Of a stretch of DNA of 64,000 nt, positions 36,738 through 45,784 are shown piece after piece; position 1 is the stretch's first letter; every line of letters begins with the position of its first letter. The translations under genes were made by a program, and so were the position numbers. Location: positions 62,001-126,000 of the forward strand of contig JBNJFY010000003.1 in assembly GCA_051747265.1 (NCBI GenBank). Direction: 5' to 3'. Origin of the DNA: JBNJFY01 sp051747265 (GTDB lineage: Bacteria; Bacteroidota; Rhodothermia; Balneolales; Balneolaceae). The notes under the pieces are model-generated. The model had not been told where the DNA came from, made no database searches, and was given only the letters and a program-made list of their open reading frames with translations.

Positions 36738-39152
36738 ATGGCTGATACATCCAAGGAGACTGAAACGTTTGCCAACCAGGATCGCGATACGATTTTACAT
36801 GATTACAAAATCGCGGTAACCAGCCGAGAGGCCTCGTACCTGGGACGCAAAGAAGTACTCACCGGTAAAGCGAAATTCGGAATATTCGGTGACGGCAAGG
36901 AATTGCCCCAGATTGCCATGGCGAAATATTTCCAGAAGGGGGATTTCCGATCCGGCTATTATCGAGATCAAACATTTATGATGGCTATTGGTGAGTTGAC
37001 TGTGCAACAATTTTTCGCACAGCTGTATGCGCATCCATCGGTAGAGGCGGATCCACATTCGGGGGGGCGACAGATGAATGCGCACTTTAGCACGCGCAGT
37101 CTCAATGAGGACGGTACCTGGAAAGATCTGACTGAGATGAAAAATACCTCGCCGGATATGTCGCCCACAGCCGGTCAAATGTCTCGATTATTGGGATTGG
37201 CTCAAGCTTCCAAGTTTTACCGTCAGAGTAACGAACTGGGAGATGAATCCAAGTTTTCGAAAAATGGTCAGGAAGTCGCCTTTGGTACCATTGGGGATGC
37301 CAGTACATCGGAAGGGATATTCTGGGAAGCCATGAACGCGGCCGGTGTTTTGCAAATTCCCATGGTGATGTCGGTTTGGGACGATGGCTATGGAATTTCT
37401 GTTTCCAAAAAGTATCAAACCACTAAAGAGAGTATTTCCAAGATTATGCGTGGATTCCAGCGCGGTAAAACCGTGGAAGGAATCGAAGTGGTGCGCGTGA
37501 AAGCATGGGATTATGAGGCGCTACTGGAAACCTATAAAAAGGTAGTGGATATCGCCCGTGAGGAACATGCTCCAGCGCTGGTACATGTAGAAGAGGTGAC
37601 GCAGCCACAAGGGCACTCCACTTCCGGATCTCATGAGCGCTATAAGTCTGATGAGCGTCTGCAGTGGGAAAAGGAATATGATTGCATTCATCAGTTCAGA
37701 AAGTGGATTGAAGAACATGATATTGCCACAGCGGATGAACTGGATGCTCTGGAAGAAGAGGCTAAGCAAGAAGTACGTGATGGGCAAAAAGCTGCCTGGA
37801 AAGCTTTCCGAGATTCTATAGAGAAGGACTTAGATGAGATCTTGGAGCTCATCGGTGCAATTGAAGCGGAAAGTGGCAAGGCTGATCAGATCGCGAGTGT
37901 GAAAAAGCGTCTGAAGCAGGCTATGAATCCTATCCGAAAAGATATTCTCTCGGCTGCCAAGAAAACATTGCGCTTGGTGCGGGGCGAATCACTTTCTTCG
38001 AAGCAGGCGTTGATTGATTGGTTGGAGGAGCAAGACAAAATCAATACGGAGCGATATGACTCCAATCTATTGAGTGAAACAGAACAATCTCCGATGAAGA
38101 TTGAGGCTGTACCACCCACTTATGATGAGGATCCCCAAAAAGTAGATGGGCGAGTGGTGCTTCGCGATAACTTCGATAAGCTTTTTGAAAAGTATCCTAA
38201 TACCTTGGTTTTCGGTGAAGATACCGGTCAACTGGGGGACGTGAATCTGGGGTTGGAAAACATGCAGGAGAAGTTTGGCGAGCTGCGAGTCTTCGATACC
38301 GGAATCCGCGAGAATACTATTGTCGGACAAGGTATTGGAATGGCGCTCCGTGGTCTGCGACCCATTGCCGAGATACAGTATTTAGACTACTTACTGTATG
38401 CGTTCCAAGTTATGAGCGATGATCTGGCTACAGTTCGTTACCGTAGCGCGGGTGGTCAAAAAGCGCCATTAATTGTACGAACACGAGGTCATCGTCTGGA
38501 AGGTATTTGGCACTCTGGTTCACCGATGGGCATGGTCATTCACGGACTTCGCGGTATTCATGTTTGCGTTCCTCGTAACTTAACAGATGCCGCGGGTATG
38601 TATAACACCTTACTAGAAGGTGATGACCCAGCGTTGATCATCGAGCCTTTGAACGCCTATCGTTTAAAGGAAGACTTACCCAGCAACTTGGGAGAATTTA
38701 AAACGCCTCTTGGAGTGCCCGAAGTAGTCAAAGAGGGTACGGATATTACTCTGGTATCTTATGGTTCCACCTGTAATTTGGTTGAGCAAACCTTGCCGGA
38801 ATTTGAAGAGGTTGGTATCTCTGCTGAGCTGATAGATATTAAAACGCTGTTGCCGTTTGATAAGAATCACTCTATTGTTGAATCCTTAAAGAAGACGAAT
38901 CGCATTGTGTTTATCGATGAAGATATGCCCGGTGGAGCAACTTCATTTATGATGCAGCAAGTTCTGGAAGTGCAGAAAGGATATTTCTACCTGGATTCCG
39001 AACCGCTTTGCATCACGGCTAAGAATCATCGTCCGGCTTACGGCTCAGATGGAGATTACTTCTCTAAGCCCAATGCCGAGGATATTTTTGATGGTGTTTA
39101 CAACATCATGCGAGAGGCTTATCCAGAAAAGTATCCCGCCATCTATGAGTAA
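36738..39152 (+). CDS. Fused alpha/beta 2-oxoacid dehydrogenase E1
   Basis: E1 component of a pyruvate or branched-chain 2-oxoacid dehydrogenase complex: decarboxylates the 2-oxoacid on thiamine diphosphate and acetylates lipoyl-E2. In this 804-residue protein the alpha part (about 20-340) has the ThDP motif GDASTSEGIFWEAMN...DDGYGIS (about 189-223) and the phosphorylation-loop-like QGHSTSGSHERYKS; a helical linker (about 345-445) joins the beta part (about 465-804) with FGEDTGQLGDVNLGLENMQE (as residues 495-514), IAEIQYLDYLLYAFQ and IRTRGHR-type RTRGHRLEGIWHSGS. Single-chain E1 is common in Bacteroidota. E2 and E3 are not in the window, so substrate cannot be decided. Confidence 0.92.
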   Translation: MADTSKETETFANQDRDTILHDYKIAVTSREASYLGRKEVLTGKAKFGIFGDGKELPQIAMAKYFQKGDFRSGYYRDQTFMMAIGELTVQQFFAQLYAHPSVEADPHSGGRQMNAHFSTRSLNEDGTWKDLTEMKNTSPDMSPTAGQMSRLLGLAQASKFYRQSNELGDESKFSKNGQEVAFGTIGDASTSEGIFWEAMNAAGVLQIPMVMSVWDDGYGISVSKKYQTTKESISKIMRGFQRGKTVEGIEVVRVKAWDYEALLETYKKVVDIAREEHAPALVHVEEVTQPQGHSTSGSHERYKSDERLQWEKEYDCIHQFRKWIEEHDIATADELDALEEEAKQEVRDGQKAAWKAFRDSIEKDLDEILELIGAIEAESGKADQIASVKKRLKQAMNPIRKDILSAAKKTLRLVRGESLSSKQALIDWLEEQDKINTERYDSNLLSETEQSPMKIEAVPPTYDEDPQKVDGRVVLRDNFDKLFEKYPNTLVFGEDTGQLGDVNLGLENMQEKFGELRVFDTGIRENTIVGQGIGMALRGLRPIAEIQYLDYLLYAFQVMSDDLATVRYRSAGGQKAPLIVRTRGHRLEGIWHSGSPMGMVIHGLRGIHVCVPRNLTDAAGMYNTLLEGDDPALIIEPLNAYRLKEDLPSNLGEFKTPLGVPEVVKEGTDITLVSYGSTCNLVEQTLPEFEEVGISAELIDIKTLLPFDKNHSIVESLKKTNRIVFIDEDMPGGATSFMMQQVLEVQKGYFYLDSEPLCITAKNHRPAYGSDGDYFSKPNAEDIFDGVYNIMREAYPEKYPAIYE

Positions 39153-39167
39153 TTGGTGATAACTATT

Positions 39168-39205
39168 AAAAAAGGCGACTTTCTGTATAGAGAGTCGCCT
39201 TTTTT
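39168..39205. terminator. Bidirectional terminator between E1 and the DoxX gene
   Basis: AAAAAAGGCGACT (39168-39180) pairs perfectly with AGTCGCCTTTTTT (39193-39205). The T-run works on the plus strand for E1 and, by symmetry, on the minus strand for the end of the respiratory block. Confidence 0.85.
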
Positions 39206-39231
39206 GGTTGATAGCGTGTGTATGTAACTCA

Positions 39232-39630
39232 TCAATCGAGTTTATATTTACCCGCTCCAATCACGATAAAGGAGCTGAATACTATAAACATCTTGAATGA
39301 ATGGGAGGCGCCGCTCCATCCGTCTCCTCCGGCTAAATGGGCAACCGTGGCTACTAACATGGTGATGGCTAACAATGCGCTGGATGGACGGAATAAATAG
39401 CCAAGTGCAAATAGTAAAGCCACAACAGATTCAGAACAGGCGGCCATGAAACCCCAAAATACCGGGAAAAAATCTATTCCGAGGTTAGCCATCGCTCCCC
39501 CAAGACGTTCCCAGCGTTCAGGTCCGCCTATTAATTTGCCCCATCCATGAATAAAAAAATAGCTTAATCCAATGCCTATGCGGAAAACAAGCAAACCAAG
39601 ATCTTTATATTTATCTAAATGATCCCACAT
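39232..39630 (-). CDS. DoxX family membrane protein
   Basis: A 132-residue protein with four hydrophobic segments (about 12-30, 50-70, 75-95, 108-127), matching the DoxX family: RIGIGLSYFFIHGWGKLIGG near the N-terminus and AACSESVVALLFALGYLFRP in the middle. Members include a quinol oxidase subunit in archaea and thiol-stress partners in bacteria; many have no known role. It lies 110 bases after ctaB on the same strand, at the tail of the respiratory block. Confidence 0.85.
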   Translation of the reverse strand: MWDHLDKYKDLGLLVFRIGIGLSYFFIHGWGKLIGGPERWERLGGAMANLGIDFFPVFWGFMAACSESVVALLFALGYLFRPSSALLAITMLVATVAHLAGGDGWSGASHSFKMFIVFSSFIVIGAGKYKLD

Positions 39631-39740
39631 ACTGATCCTTATCGTTTATAGATACTGAAATTAATTTTTGCAGAATAACAGACGGCGGGAATCCGCGTCT
39701 TTCTACTTAAGTATGACAATTTATGGATATGCGAAAAGAC

Positions 39741-40658
39741 TTATAACAAATAAGTGTAGGCCAATAAGTCTATGAAGATAAATATCCAGACTAAAGGGAG
39801 ATAAAAGAAGGAGGCGAACATCAGTTGCTTGGCATGCTCTTTAGAGCGTTCTAGCCAAAATTTGAGGCCATAAAATATAAAGTAGAGAGCAGATAAGAGT
39901 CCACCCACCAGATATATTATGTTTGCGTAGTCGAGTGCGTAAAATAGATAGGTGATCGGAATCAGTGCCAGTAAACAAAGATTAACCATAAGAGCCGTTT
40001 TCTTACCCTGATAGTCACCCAAGGGTAACATTTGAAAACCGGCGTTGGAATAGTCGTCATTACACAACCAAGCAATAGCCATAACATGTGGTACTTGCCA
40101 CAAGTAAACTATACCGAACAGTATCCACATACCCGGATCCAGAATGGATCCGGTTGCTGCGGCCCACCCTCCAACCGGAGGCAAAGCACCAGGAATACTG
40201 CCAATAAATACATTGACCACGGAGATCCGCTTCATTGGGGTATATACCGCTAAGTAAACGATAGTAGTCACCGCGGAGACGGAAGCCGCTACAATATTAA
40301 CCATAGAGATCAGGTACACTAATCCGGCCAAGATCAACGTGATGGAAAAGATGAATCCATTCTGGGGAGAGATCTTAGAAGAGGGTAGGGGGCGACTTTT
40401 AGTGCGATTCATCAATTTATCATAGTTGCGCTCGATAAATTGATTATGTGCGGCTGTACCGCCCGCAATTAGATAGGTGCCGATAATGGCATGTAGCAGC
40501 AAAGTTAGATTGAAATGCCCAACTGAGCCCATCACGAAACCCATTACCATACTGGCCAATACCAGCATCGTAATGCCCGGCTTGGTCAGCTCGTGATAAG
40601 CTGCCACCGTTTCAACATTGATAAACCGTGATAATTTAGCTCTACTGGAAACTGACAT
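39741..40658 (-). CDS. ctaB: Protohaem IX farnesyltransferase (haem O synthase)
   Basis: Adds a farnesyl group to haem b to make haem O, precursor of the haem A used by the caa3 oxidase just upstream. The 305-residue UbiA-fold protein shows the substrate motif NYDKLMNRTKSRPLPSSKIS (about 79), containing the N-x2-D-x2-M-x-RT-x2-RP signature, and the second polar loop YTPMKRISVVNVFIGSIPGA (about 143), with nine hydrophobic segments. It follows coxIV after a terminator-like hairpin, so it may have its own promoter or rely on readthrough. Haem A synthase (ctaA) is not in the window. Confidence 0.95.
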   Translation of the reverse strand: MSVSSRAKLSRFINVETVAAYHELTKPGITMLVLASMVMGFVMGSVGHFNLTLLLHAIIGTYLIAGGTAAHNQFIERNYDKLMNRTKSRPLPSSKISPQNGFIFSITLILAGLVYLISMVNIVAASVSAVTTIVYLAVYTPMKRISVVNVFIGSIPGALPPVGGWAAATGSILDPGMWILFGIVYLWQVPHVMAIAWLCNDDYSNAGFQMLPLGDYQGKKTALMVNLCLLALIPITYLFYALDYANIIYLVGGLLSALYFIFYGLKFWLERSKEHAKQLMFASFFYLPLVWIFIFIDLLAYTYLL

Positions 40659-40732
40659 TATTTGGATTGCTCTACATTAGTCGGCTAAAATAACGATATA
40701 AGCAGCAAATTGGTACTTCATTTATTGAGTGA

Positions 40733-40762
40733 TAAAAAAAGCCGACCCACTTGATCGGCTTT
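40733..40762 (-). terminator. Terminator between coxIV and ctaB (minus strand)
   Basis: AAAGCCGA (40738-40745) pairs with TCGGCTTT (40755-40762); read on the minus strand the stem is followed by a run of T (plus-strand A-run at 40734-40740). It would end most of the act-cox transcript before ctaB. Confidence 0.7.
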
Positions 40763-40795
40763 ACGATTCATATCAATAGTCGCGTTAAACCGATC

Positions 40796-41101
40796 TTAAA
40801 AAGAGGGCGTAATTGGAGTACGGAATAAAGTATCCAATAAGGTGATAACCACTAGTAGTCCGACAAATAATATACCACTGATCAGCAGCATGGTATTGAA
40901 TTTCTCATCCCAATACAGATTCATAAAGAACATAGCTACCAATGCTGCTTTTAATGTAGCAATGGCTATAGCTACGATGATGTTATATGGAGATGGAATG
41001 GTAAATATGGCTGGCACAGCTACAGTCAGTATAGTTAATACCAATAAAGCACTGGCCGTACCCAATAACATTTTAAGTGATGATACGTGATGTCCACTCA
41101 T
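40796..41101 (-). CDS. Cytochrome c oxidase subunit IV (caa3 type)
   Basis: A 101-residue protein with three hydrophobic segments (about 10-33, 35-58, 68-92) and the family text ATLKAALVAMFFMNLYWDEK (about 48). This small subunit stabilises the bacterial haem-copper oxidase core. It is the last of the four oxidase genes in order II-I-III-IV, 30 bases after subunit III. Confidence 0.88.
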   Translation of the reverse strand: MSGHHVSSLKMLLGTASALLVLTILTVAVPAIFTIPSPYNIIVAIAIATLKAALVAMFFMNLYWDEKFNTMLLISGILFVGLLVVITLLDTLFRTPITPSF

Positions 41102-41131
41102 GATTTTACTGCTTTAGACTCAAAAATTTGA

Positions 41132-41788
41132 TTAATCGATCAAGTACAACAGGGGAAACAAGAAAATCCAGATGATATCAACCAAGTGCCAATATAGCCC
41201 GGTCATCTCGACTGGTGCGTAGTATTCGCTGCTAAATGTTCCTTTGGAGGCTTTAACCATTAACCAGATCATCAATCCGATTCCAATAATGACGTGCAAG
41301 CCATGAAGGCCGGTCATCATATAATAGATGCTGAAGAAGATGTTTGCTTTTGGATGGGCAATACCCTCAAAGGTGTAGTAGGCCCCAGGAAAGATTCCCA
41401 AGTGGAATTTATGGGTGTACTCAAAATACTTGATCACCATAAATACGCAGGCCAGTAATACCGTAATGCCCAGATTTATAACTATCTGCTTTTGCTTGTT
41501 TAGCTGAGCCGCTCGTATTGCCAATGCAACCGTTAGGCTAGATCCAATAAGGACTACGGTGTTAATACCTCCCATTAGCGTATCCAATTGAGTGGAGGCT
41601 TGTACATACAGCTCAGGATACCAAGCACGGTAAATAATGTAAGCTGCAAATAAACCACCGAAGAACAGGATCTCTGTTACCAGGAATATCCACATTCCCA
41701 ATTTTGCGGTGTCAAACTGTTGGTCCATGTCCACAAAATGGTGCTGGACATGCGGATTGTGTTCAGCTGTTGCTGACGAATGTGCCAT
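41132..41788 (-). CDS. ctaE: Cytochrome c oxidase subunit III
   Basis: Seven-TM core subunit of the caa3 oxidase. The 218 residues include GMWIFLVTEILFFGGLFAAY (about 31), which carries the conserved glutamate region, FEGIAHPKANIFFSIYYMMTGLHGLHV (as residues 141-167, with the conserved GLHGLHV) and the C-terminal YWHLVDIIWIFLFPLLYL. Length is typical of the short bacterial form. Neighbours are subunits I and IV. Confidence 0.95.
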   Translation of the reverse strand: MAHSSATAEHNPHVQHHFVDMDQQFDTAKLGMWIFLVTEILFFGGLFAAYIIYRAWYPELYVQASTQLDTLMGGINTVVLIGSSLTVALAIRAAQLNKQKQIVINLGITVLLACVFMVIKYFEYTHKFHLGIFPGAYYTFEGIAHPKANIFFSIYYMMTGLHGLHVIIGIGLMIWLMVKASKGTFSSEYYAPVEMTGLYWHLVDIIWIFLFPLLYLID

Positions 41789-41846
41789 GATTCGTGGTTT
41801 TAACGCGTGTTAATGTAAGTGATCGAAAACGATTTAGGATCAAATT

Positions 41847-43592
41847 CTATGCTTCAGAGGTCTGAATATTATCTGAGGCTATTTCTTGACCCGCTTCAAT
41901 ATCATGTCCATTGGCATCTGCGGCCAGACCCAACTGGAATTCTGAAATTGGTTTGTGATAGTCGTACGGACCGTTCACAATTATTGGAGTATAATCGAAG
42001 TTGTGATGCGCCGGAGGCGAGGATGCCATCCATTCAAGCGCTCGGCTGTTCCATGGATTGGCAGAAGCTGCTTTTCCTCGTAATAAAGAGTGAAGCAGAT
42101 ATCCAGCCATAATTACAAAAGATAAACCAATGATATAGGATCCGATGGTGGACAATTGATGTAATCCCTGAAACTGATCTATGTAATTGTAATAACGACG
42201 TGGCATTCCTCGAGATCCCAATATGAATTGTGGGAAGAAGGTCAGGTTAAATCCAACAAATAATAGAGCTGCTGAAATTTTGGCCCAGCCTTCGCTATAC
42301 ATCTTGCCAAACATTTTGGGCCACCAGTAGTGTAAACCACCCAGGAAGGCAACCAGCATACCACCCATCATCACATAGTGGAAGTGAGCCACAACGAAGT
42401 AAGTGTCATGCAGGTGAATGTCTACGGAAAGCGCACCCAGCATAATTCCGGTAAATCCACCGATGGTAAATAAGAATAGGAACATCAGGGTATACAACAT
42501 CGGAGTTTTCAACTCAATGGAGCCGCGATACATCGTCGCTACCCAGTTGAAGATCTTTATACCAGTAGGAATACCTACTAGGAAAGTCAAAAAGGAGAAT
42601 ACCATAGAAGCCAATCCTGCTTGACCGGAAACAAACATGTGGTGTCCCCACACCAAGAACCCGATAAAGGCAATGGACAACGAGGATAAGGCAATGGCCC
42701 AGTATCCAAAGATGTGCTTCTTGGAGAAGGTGGTAATAATTTCTGAAATCACACCGAAGCCGGGAACAATCATAATGTATACCGCAGGGTGAGAATAGAA
42801 CCAGAAGAAGTGTTGATAAAGAATCGGGTCTCCACCTATTGCCGGATCGAAAATCCCGATGCCTAACACATTTTCCATGGTCAAGAGTAATAGCGTAATA
42901 CCTAATACGGGAGTAGCCAATACCTGAATGACACTGGTAGCATATAAGGCCCACAGGAATAACGGAAGTTTATTCCAGGTTAGGCCAGGTGCACGCAACT
43001 TGTGGATAGAAACAATGAAATTAAGCCCGGTTAAAATAGAGGAAAAACCTAAAACAAAGAGACCAAAGGTCATGGCAATTACAGAACCGGAAGTCGTAGT
43101 ACTGTATGGGGTATAGAAGGTCCAACCAGTATCAATACCGCCGGTAAAGATAGAGTACAACGTAAATGCGGCTCCAATTACATAAATATAGAAACTGGCC
43201 AGGTTTAACCTGGGAAAAGCCACATCTTTGGCCCCTAACTGGATGGGTAGGATAAAGTTACCTAACGCAGCCGGTACAGAGGGAACCAACACGAAGAAAA
43301 TCATAATCGCGCCGTGAAGCGTGAAGATCTGATTGTAAGCGTTGGCTTCAATAAAGGTCTTGGCGGGTGTCCACAATTCGGTACGAAGCAGCAAGGCTAA
43401 TACCCCCCCCACAAAGAAGAAGAGGGCAATAGATCCTAGGTACATTAATCCGATTTTCTTGTGGTCAACCGTGGTTAACCAAGCCCAGAGGCCTTTTTCG
43501 GCATTCAGGTAATGATGGTCCGGTTGTTCTTTGGGAACATATCGCCGCACCTTAAGCGTAGAAGCGGAAGATTGAGTTGTTGCGGAGGCCAT
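41847..43592 (-). CDS. ctaD: Cytochrome c oxidase subunit I (A2-type, caa3)
   Basis: Catalytic subunit reducing oxygen to water at the haem a3-CuB centre while pumping protons. The 581 residues hold about twelve TM segments, the haem a ligand in TLHGAIM (His 93), CuB ligands in the 266-272 motif and the HH pair at 317-318, and the late VVAHFHYVMMGG with the two haem ligands. The CuB motif reads YSHPAVY instead of GHPEVY: the D-channel glutamate is missing and replaced by the Tyr-Ser pair that defines A2-type oxidases such as Rhodothermus marinus caa3. Three bases separate it from coxII. Confidence 0.97.
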   Translation of the reverse strand: MASATTQSSASTLKVRRYVPKEQPDHHYLNAEKGLWAWLTTVDHKKIGLMYLGSIALFFFVGGVLALLLRTELWTPAKTFIEANAYNQIFTLHGAIMIFFVLVPSVPAALGNFILPIQLGAKDVAFPRLNLASFYIYVIGAAFTLYSIFTGGIDTGWTFYTPYSTTTSGSVIAMTFGLFVLGFSSILTGLNFIVSIHKLRAPGLTWNKLPLFLWALYATSVIQVLATPVLGITLLLLTMENVLGIGIFDPAIGGDPILYQHFFWFYSHPAVYIMIVPGFGVISEIITTFSKKHIFGYWAIALSSLSIAFIGFLVWGHHMFVSGQAGLASMVFSFLTFLVGIPTGIKIFNWVATMYRGSIELKTPMLYTLMFLFLFTIGGFTGIMLGALSVDIHLHDTYFVVAHFHYVMMGGMLVAFLGGLHYWWPKMFGKMYSEGWAKISAALLFVGFNLTFFPQFILGSRGMPRRYYNYIDQFQGLHQLSTIGSYIIGLSFVIMAGYLLHSLLRGKAASANPWNSRALEWMASSPPAHHNFDYTPIIVNGPYDYHKPISEFQLGLAADANGHDIEAGQEIASDNIQTSEA

Positions 43593-43595
43593 ATT

Positions 43596-44537
43596 CTATT
43601 TTTGTTCCTTTAAGTATTCAATAATAGCGTTAATCTCGGTATCACTGAGAGAGCCCTGATAGGTAGGCATTACCGGAGCATATCCTTGAACCACTTTAGA
43701 TTTGGGTTCCAAAATAGACTCACGAATATAATTTTCATCCACGGTAATGGTGGAACCGTCATTCATCTGCTCTTCACGTTGCCAGATGCCCTGGAAGGTT
43801 GGGCCGGTCATTGAGGAACCATCAAGAGAGTGACAGGTCAGACAAGCATTTTGTTTTACTAATTGGGCACCCAATTCAACAGGCGGCAAATCATCAGCCG
43901 GCGCACTGCTGCTAGCCAACCAATCTTCAAAACCTTGTTTGTCATGGGCAATGATTTTACCCATCATATCCGAGTGGCCGGTACCACAATATTCGGTACA
44001 GAATATGACAGATTCGCCTACCTCATTGGTTTCAAACCAGACAGAGGTGTACTGCCCGGGAACCACATCTCGTTTGATTCGGAATGCCGGAACATAGAAG
44101 GAGTGAATTACATCAGTAGAATTCATGACCAGCCGTACCGGACGATCTTTGGGAACGTGCAATTCCCCTATAGAACTGCTCCCGTTTTCATATTTAAACT
44201 CCCAGAGCCATTTTTTTCCGGTTACTTGTATTTCATAGGCATCGGCCGGAACATTTTCGTAGAAGAGGAAGCCTTTGAATCCCCATCCGAATACAATCAA
44301 GACCAGAATCAGGGGAATAACCGACCAAGTAATCTCTAGTGTATTGTTGTGGGTAATAACTGGGGTGACGTCATTTTCACTCTTGCGACGATACTTATAA
44401 ACAAAGTAAATAATCGCTATGGTTATACCGACCATAATAATCGAACTGGCCAGCATAATGAAGTTAAATAACGAATCAGTATATGGAGCCAGAGTTGATT
44501 TAGCTGGCGGCAAAAAGAAATCAAAAAGGTTACTCAT
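43596..44537 (-). CDS. ctaC: Cytochrome c oxidase subunit II with fused cytochrome c
   Basis: Electron-entry subunit of the caa3 oxidase. Two TM hairpin segments (about 25-48 and 70-90) precede the periplasmic cupredoxin domain, with the CuA ligands H145, C180, E182, C184, H188 and M191 (CTEYCGTGHSDMM). A C-terminal cytochrome c domain follows (about 222-313) with CLTCH at 232-236 and the distal Met in APVMP (M290), which makes the oxidase 'caa3'. It overlaps the SCO gene by 8 bases. Its cytochrome domain is about 40% identical, by hand alignment, to the C-terminal domain of ActE in the same block. Confidence 0.96.
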   Translation of the reverse strand: MSNLFDFFLPPAKSTLAPYTDSLFNFIMLASSIIMVGITIAIIYFVYKYRRKSENDVTPVITHNNTLEITWSVIPLILVLIVFGWGFKGFLFYENVPADAYEIQVTGKKWLWEFKYENGSSSIGELHVPKDRPVRLVMNSTDVIHSFYVPAFRIKRDVVPGQYTSVWFETNEVGESVIFCTEYCGTGHSDMMGKIIAHDKQGFEDWLASSSAPADDLPPVELGAQLVKQNACLTCHSLDGSSMTGPTFQGIWQREEQMNDGSTITVDENYIRESILEPKSKVVQGYAPVMPTYQGSLSDTEINAIIEYLKEQK

Positions 44538-45375
44538 TTTGACCGTCTATGTGATTGATAGAGTTACTAGAGCGTTTTTCTCTGAGCCAGAAGAATCCAA
44601 GGAATATACCTAGAAATATCGCTGTCGCCAACCCACCAAGTTTCATGATGTTTAGGGCAACCGGGGTATAACTTCGCGAATCAGGATCGTACTGATAACA
44701 GTACATCACCAATTGATCCACCGTATTTCCTATGCTGCCTTCCGCGGCATCATACAATGCGTTACGCATGTTTAATTCAGAAAATTCGATACCATAAAGA
44801 TATCGGGATATTGTACCCTTCGGGCTCAAAAATATAATACTAGCGGCATGAGCGTATTCGTCATTGACCGGGTCGTATTTAAATTTAAAACCGACTGCGT
44901 CGGTCAGTTTTTGTATTTGGGACTGATCACCCGTTAAAAAGTGCCAGCCACTATCTGCTGAAGCGATACCTAATCGATCCAGATAATTGGTTCTGTTTTG
45001 TTGAGCCAATTCCGGCGTTTCTTCAGCATCAATGGATACCGTAATAATCTTATATTCGGTGCCGGGATGCCATTGCAACTGTTGGACAGCTTCGAATAAC
45101 CCGTTGAGCACCAAATTGCAAAGCATTGGACATTCGTAATAGACCGGATTTAATATGACCGGCTGATCACCTTCCAATAGCTCTCCAAGGGTAACTGTAT
45201 CTTGCTTTGAGTTGACAAACCAGGTGTCCAATGGCACGGTTTGTCCCAGCTTTTCATCGACGCCTACGTCGTTAAGTTGCTGAGGTTTTTTATCGTTGAC
45301 CTGACCCCAGGCTAACCCTGTAAGAAAGCTGATAAGCACTGTCGCCGTAACGAATCTACGGAGTGCTTTTCGCAT
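44530..45375 (-). CDS. SCO1/SenC copper chaperone
   Basis: Thioredoxin-fold copper protein that helps assemble the CuA centre of subunit II, the next gene. The 281 residues contain a signal peptide (RKALRRFVTATVLISFLTGL), the copper/redox CxxxC in YYECPMLCNLVL (about 82) and a C-terminal TM anchor (about 248-268, GGLATAIFLGIFLGFFWLR). The ATG at 45375 is chosen over a TTG 33 bases upstream because it starts the signal peptide. It overlaps coxII by 8 bases and follows the small single-TM gene. Confidence 0.92.
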   Translation of the reverse strand: MRKALRRFVTATVLISFLTGLAWGQVNDKKPQQLNDVGVDEKLGQTVPLDTWFVNSKQDTVTLGELLEGDQPVILNPVYYECPMLCNLVLNGLFEAVQQLQWHPGTEYKIITVSIDAEETPELAQQNRTNYLDRLGIASADSGWHFLTGDQSQIQKLTDAVGFKFKYDPVNDEYAHAASIIFLSPKGTISRYLYGIEFSELNMRNALYDAAEGSIGNTVDQLVMYCYQYDPDSRSYTPVALNIMKLGGLATAIFLGIFLGFFWLREKRSSNSINHIDGQNE

Positions 45376-45388
45376 AGTTTCTAATAAT

Positions 45389-45760
45389 TTAGTTCGACTG
45401 CGTGGCAATTACATGAATTGCACTGTCGATGGGAATGTGATACACCCCTTCTTCAGCATTGATGACTCCAAAACTGTTGAGCTTTTGCTGTTCGTTTTCA
45501 CGCAGCTGGTTAATTTGAGTCCATTGTGTTTGCTTATCCTGCTCTTGTTTTGATACAAAACTGTTGTAGGAGTACATCCCTGTTAAGGAGTAAACAAACA
45601 ATACAAAGATAAAGAGGCCGAAAAGACTCCAGAACAGTAGCCGGGGATAATTAAGTTTATCTCCCATTACCCCGTGTTGCAAGGATTCTGCAACCTCTTG
45701 GTCGGCTACTTCTATCTCAACCGGTTCGTCCTGAGTCTCGTATGATTGATGTTCAGCCAT
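45389..45760 (-). CDS. Small single-TM protein between actF and SCO
   Basis: A 123-residue protein with an acidic cytoplasmic N-terminus (about 1-40), one TM segment (about 44-66, FWSLFGLFIFVLFVYSL) and a periplasmic tail (about 67-123) with the closing text GVYHIPIDSAIHVIATQ. That ending resembles a motif seen in small accessory proteins of alternative complex III or caa3 clusters, but I cannot name it. Position between actF and SCO suggests an assembly or accessory subunit. Confidence 0.7.
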   Translation of the reverse strand: MAEHQSYETQDEPVEIEVADQEVAESLQHGVMGDKLNYPRLLFWSLFGLFIFVLFVYSLTGMYSYNSFVSKQEQDKQTQWTQINQLRENEQQKLNSFGVINAEEGVYHIPIDSAIHVIATQSN

Positions 45761-45784
45761 TTTGCGAATTCTTAACGTTTACGA

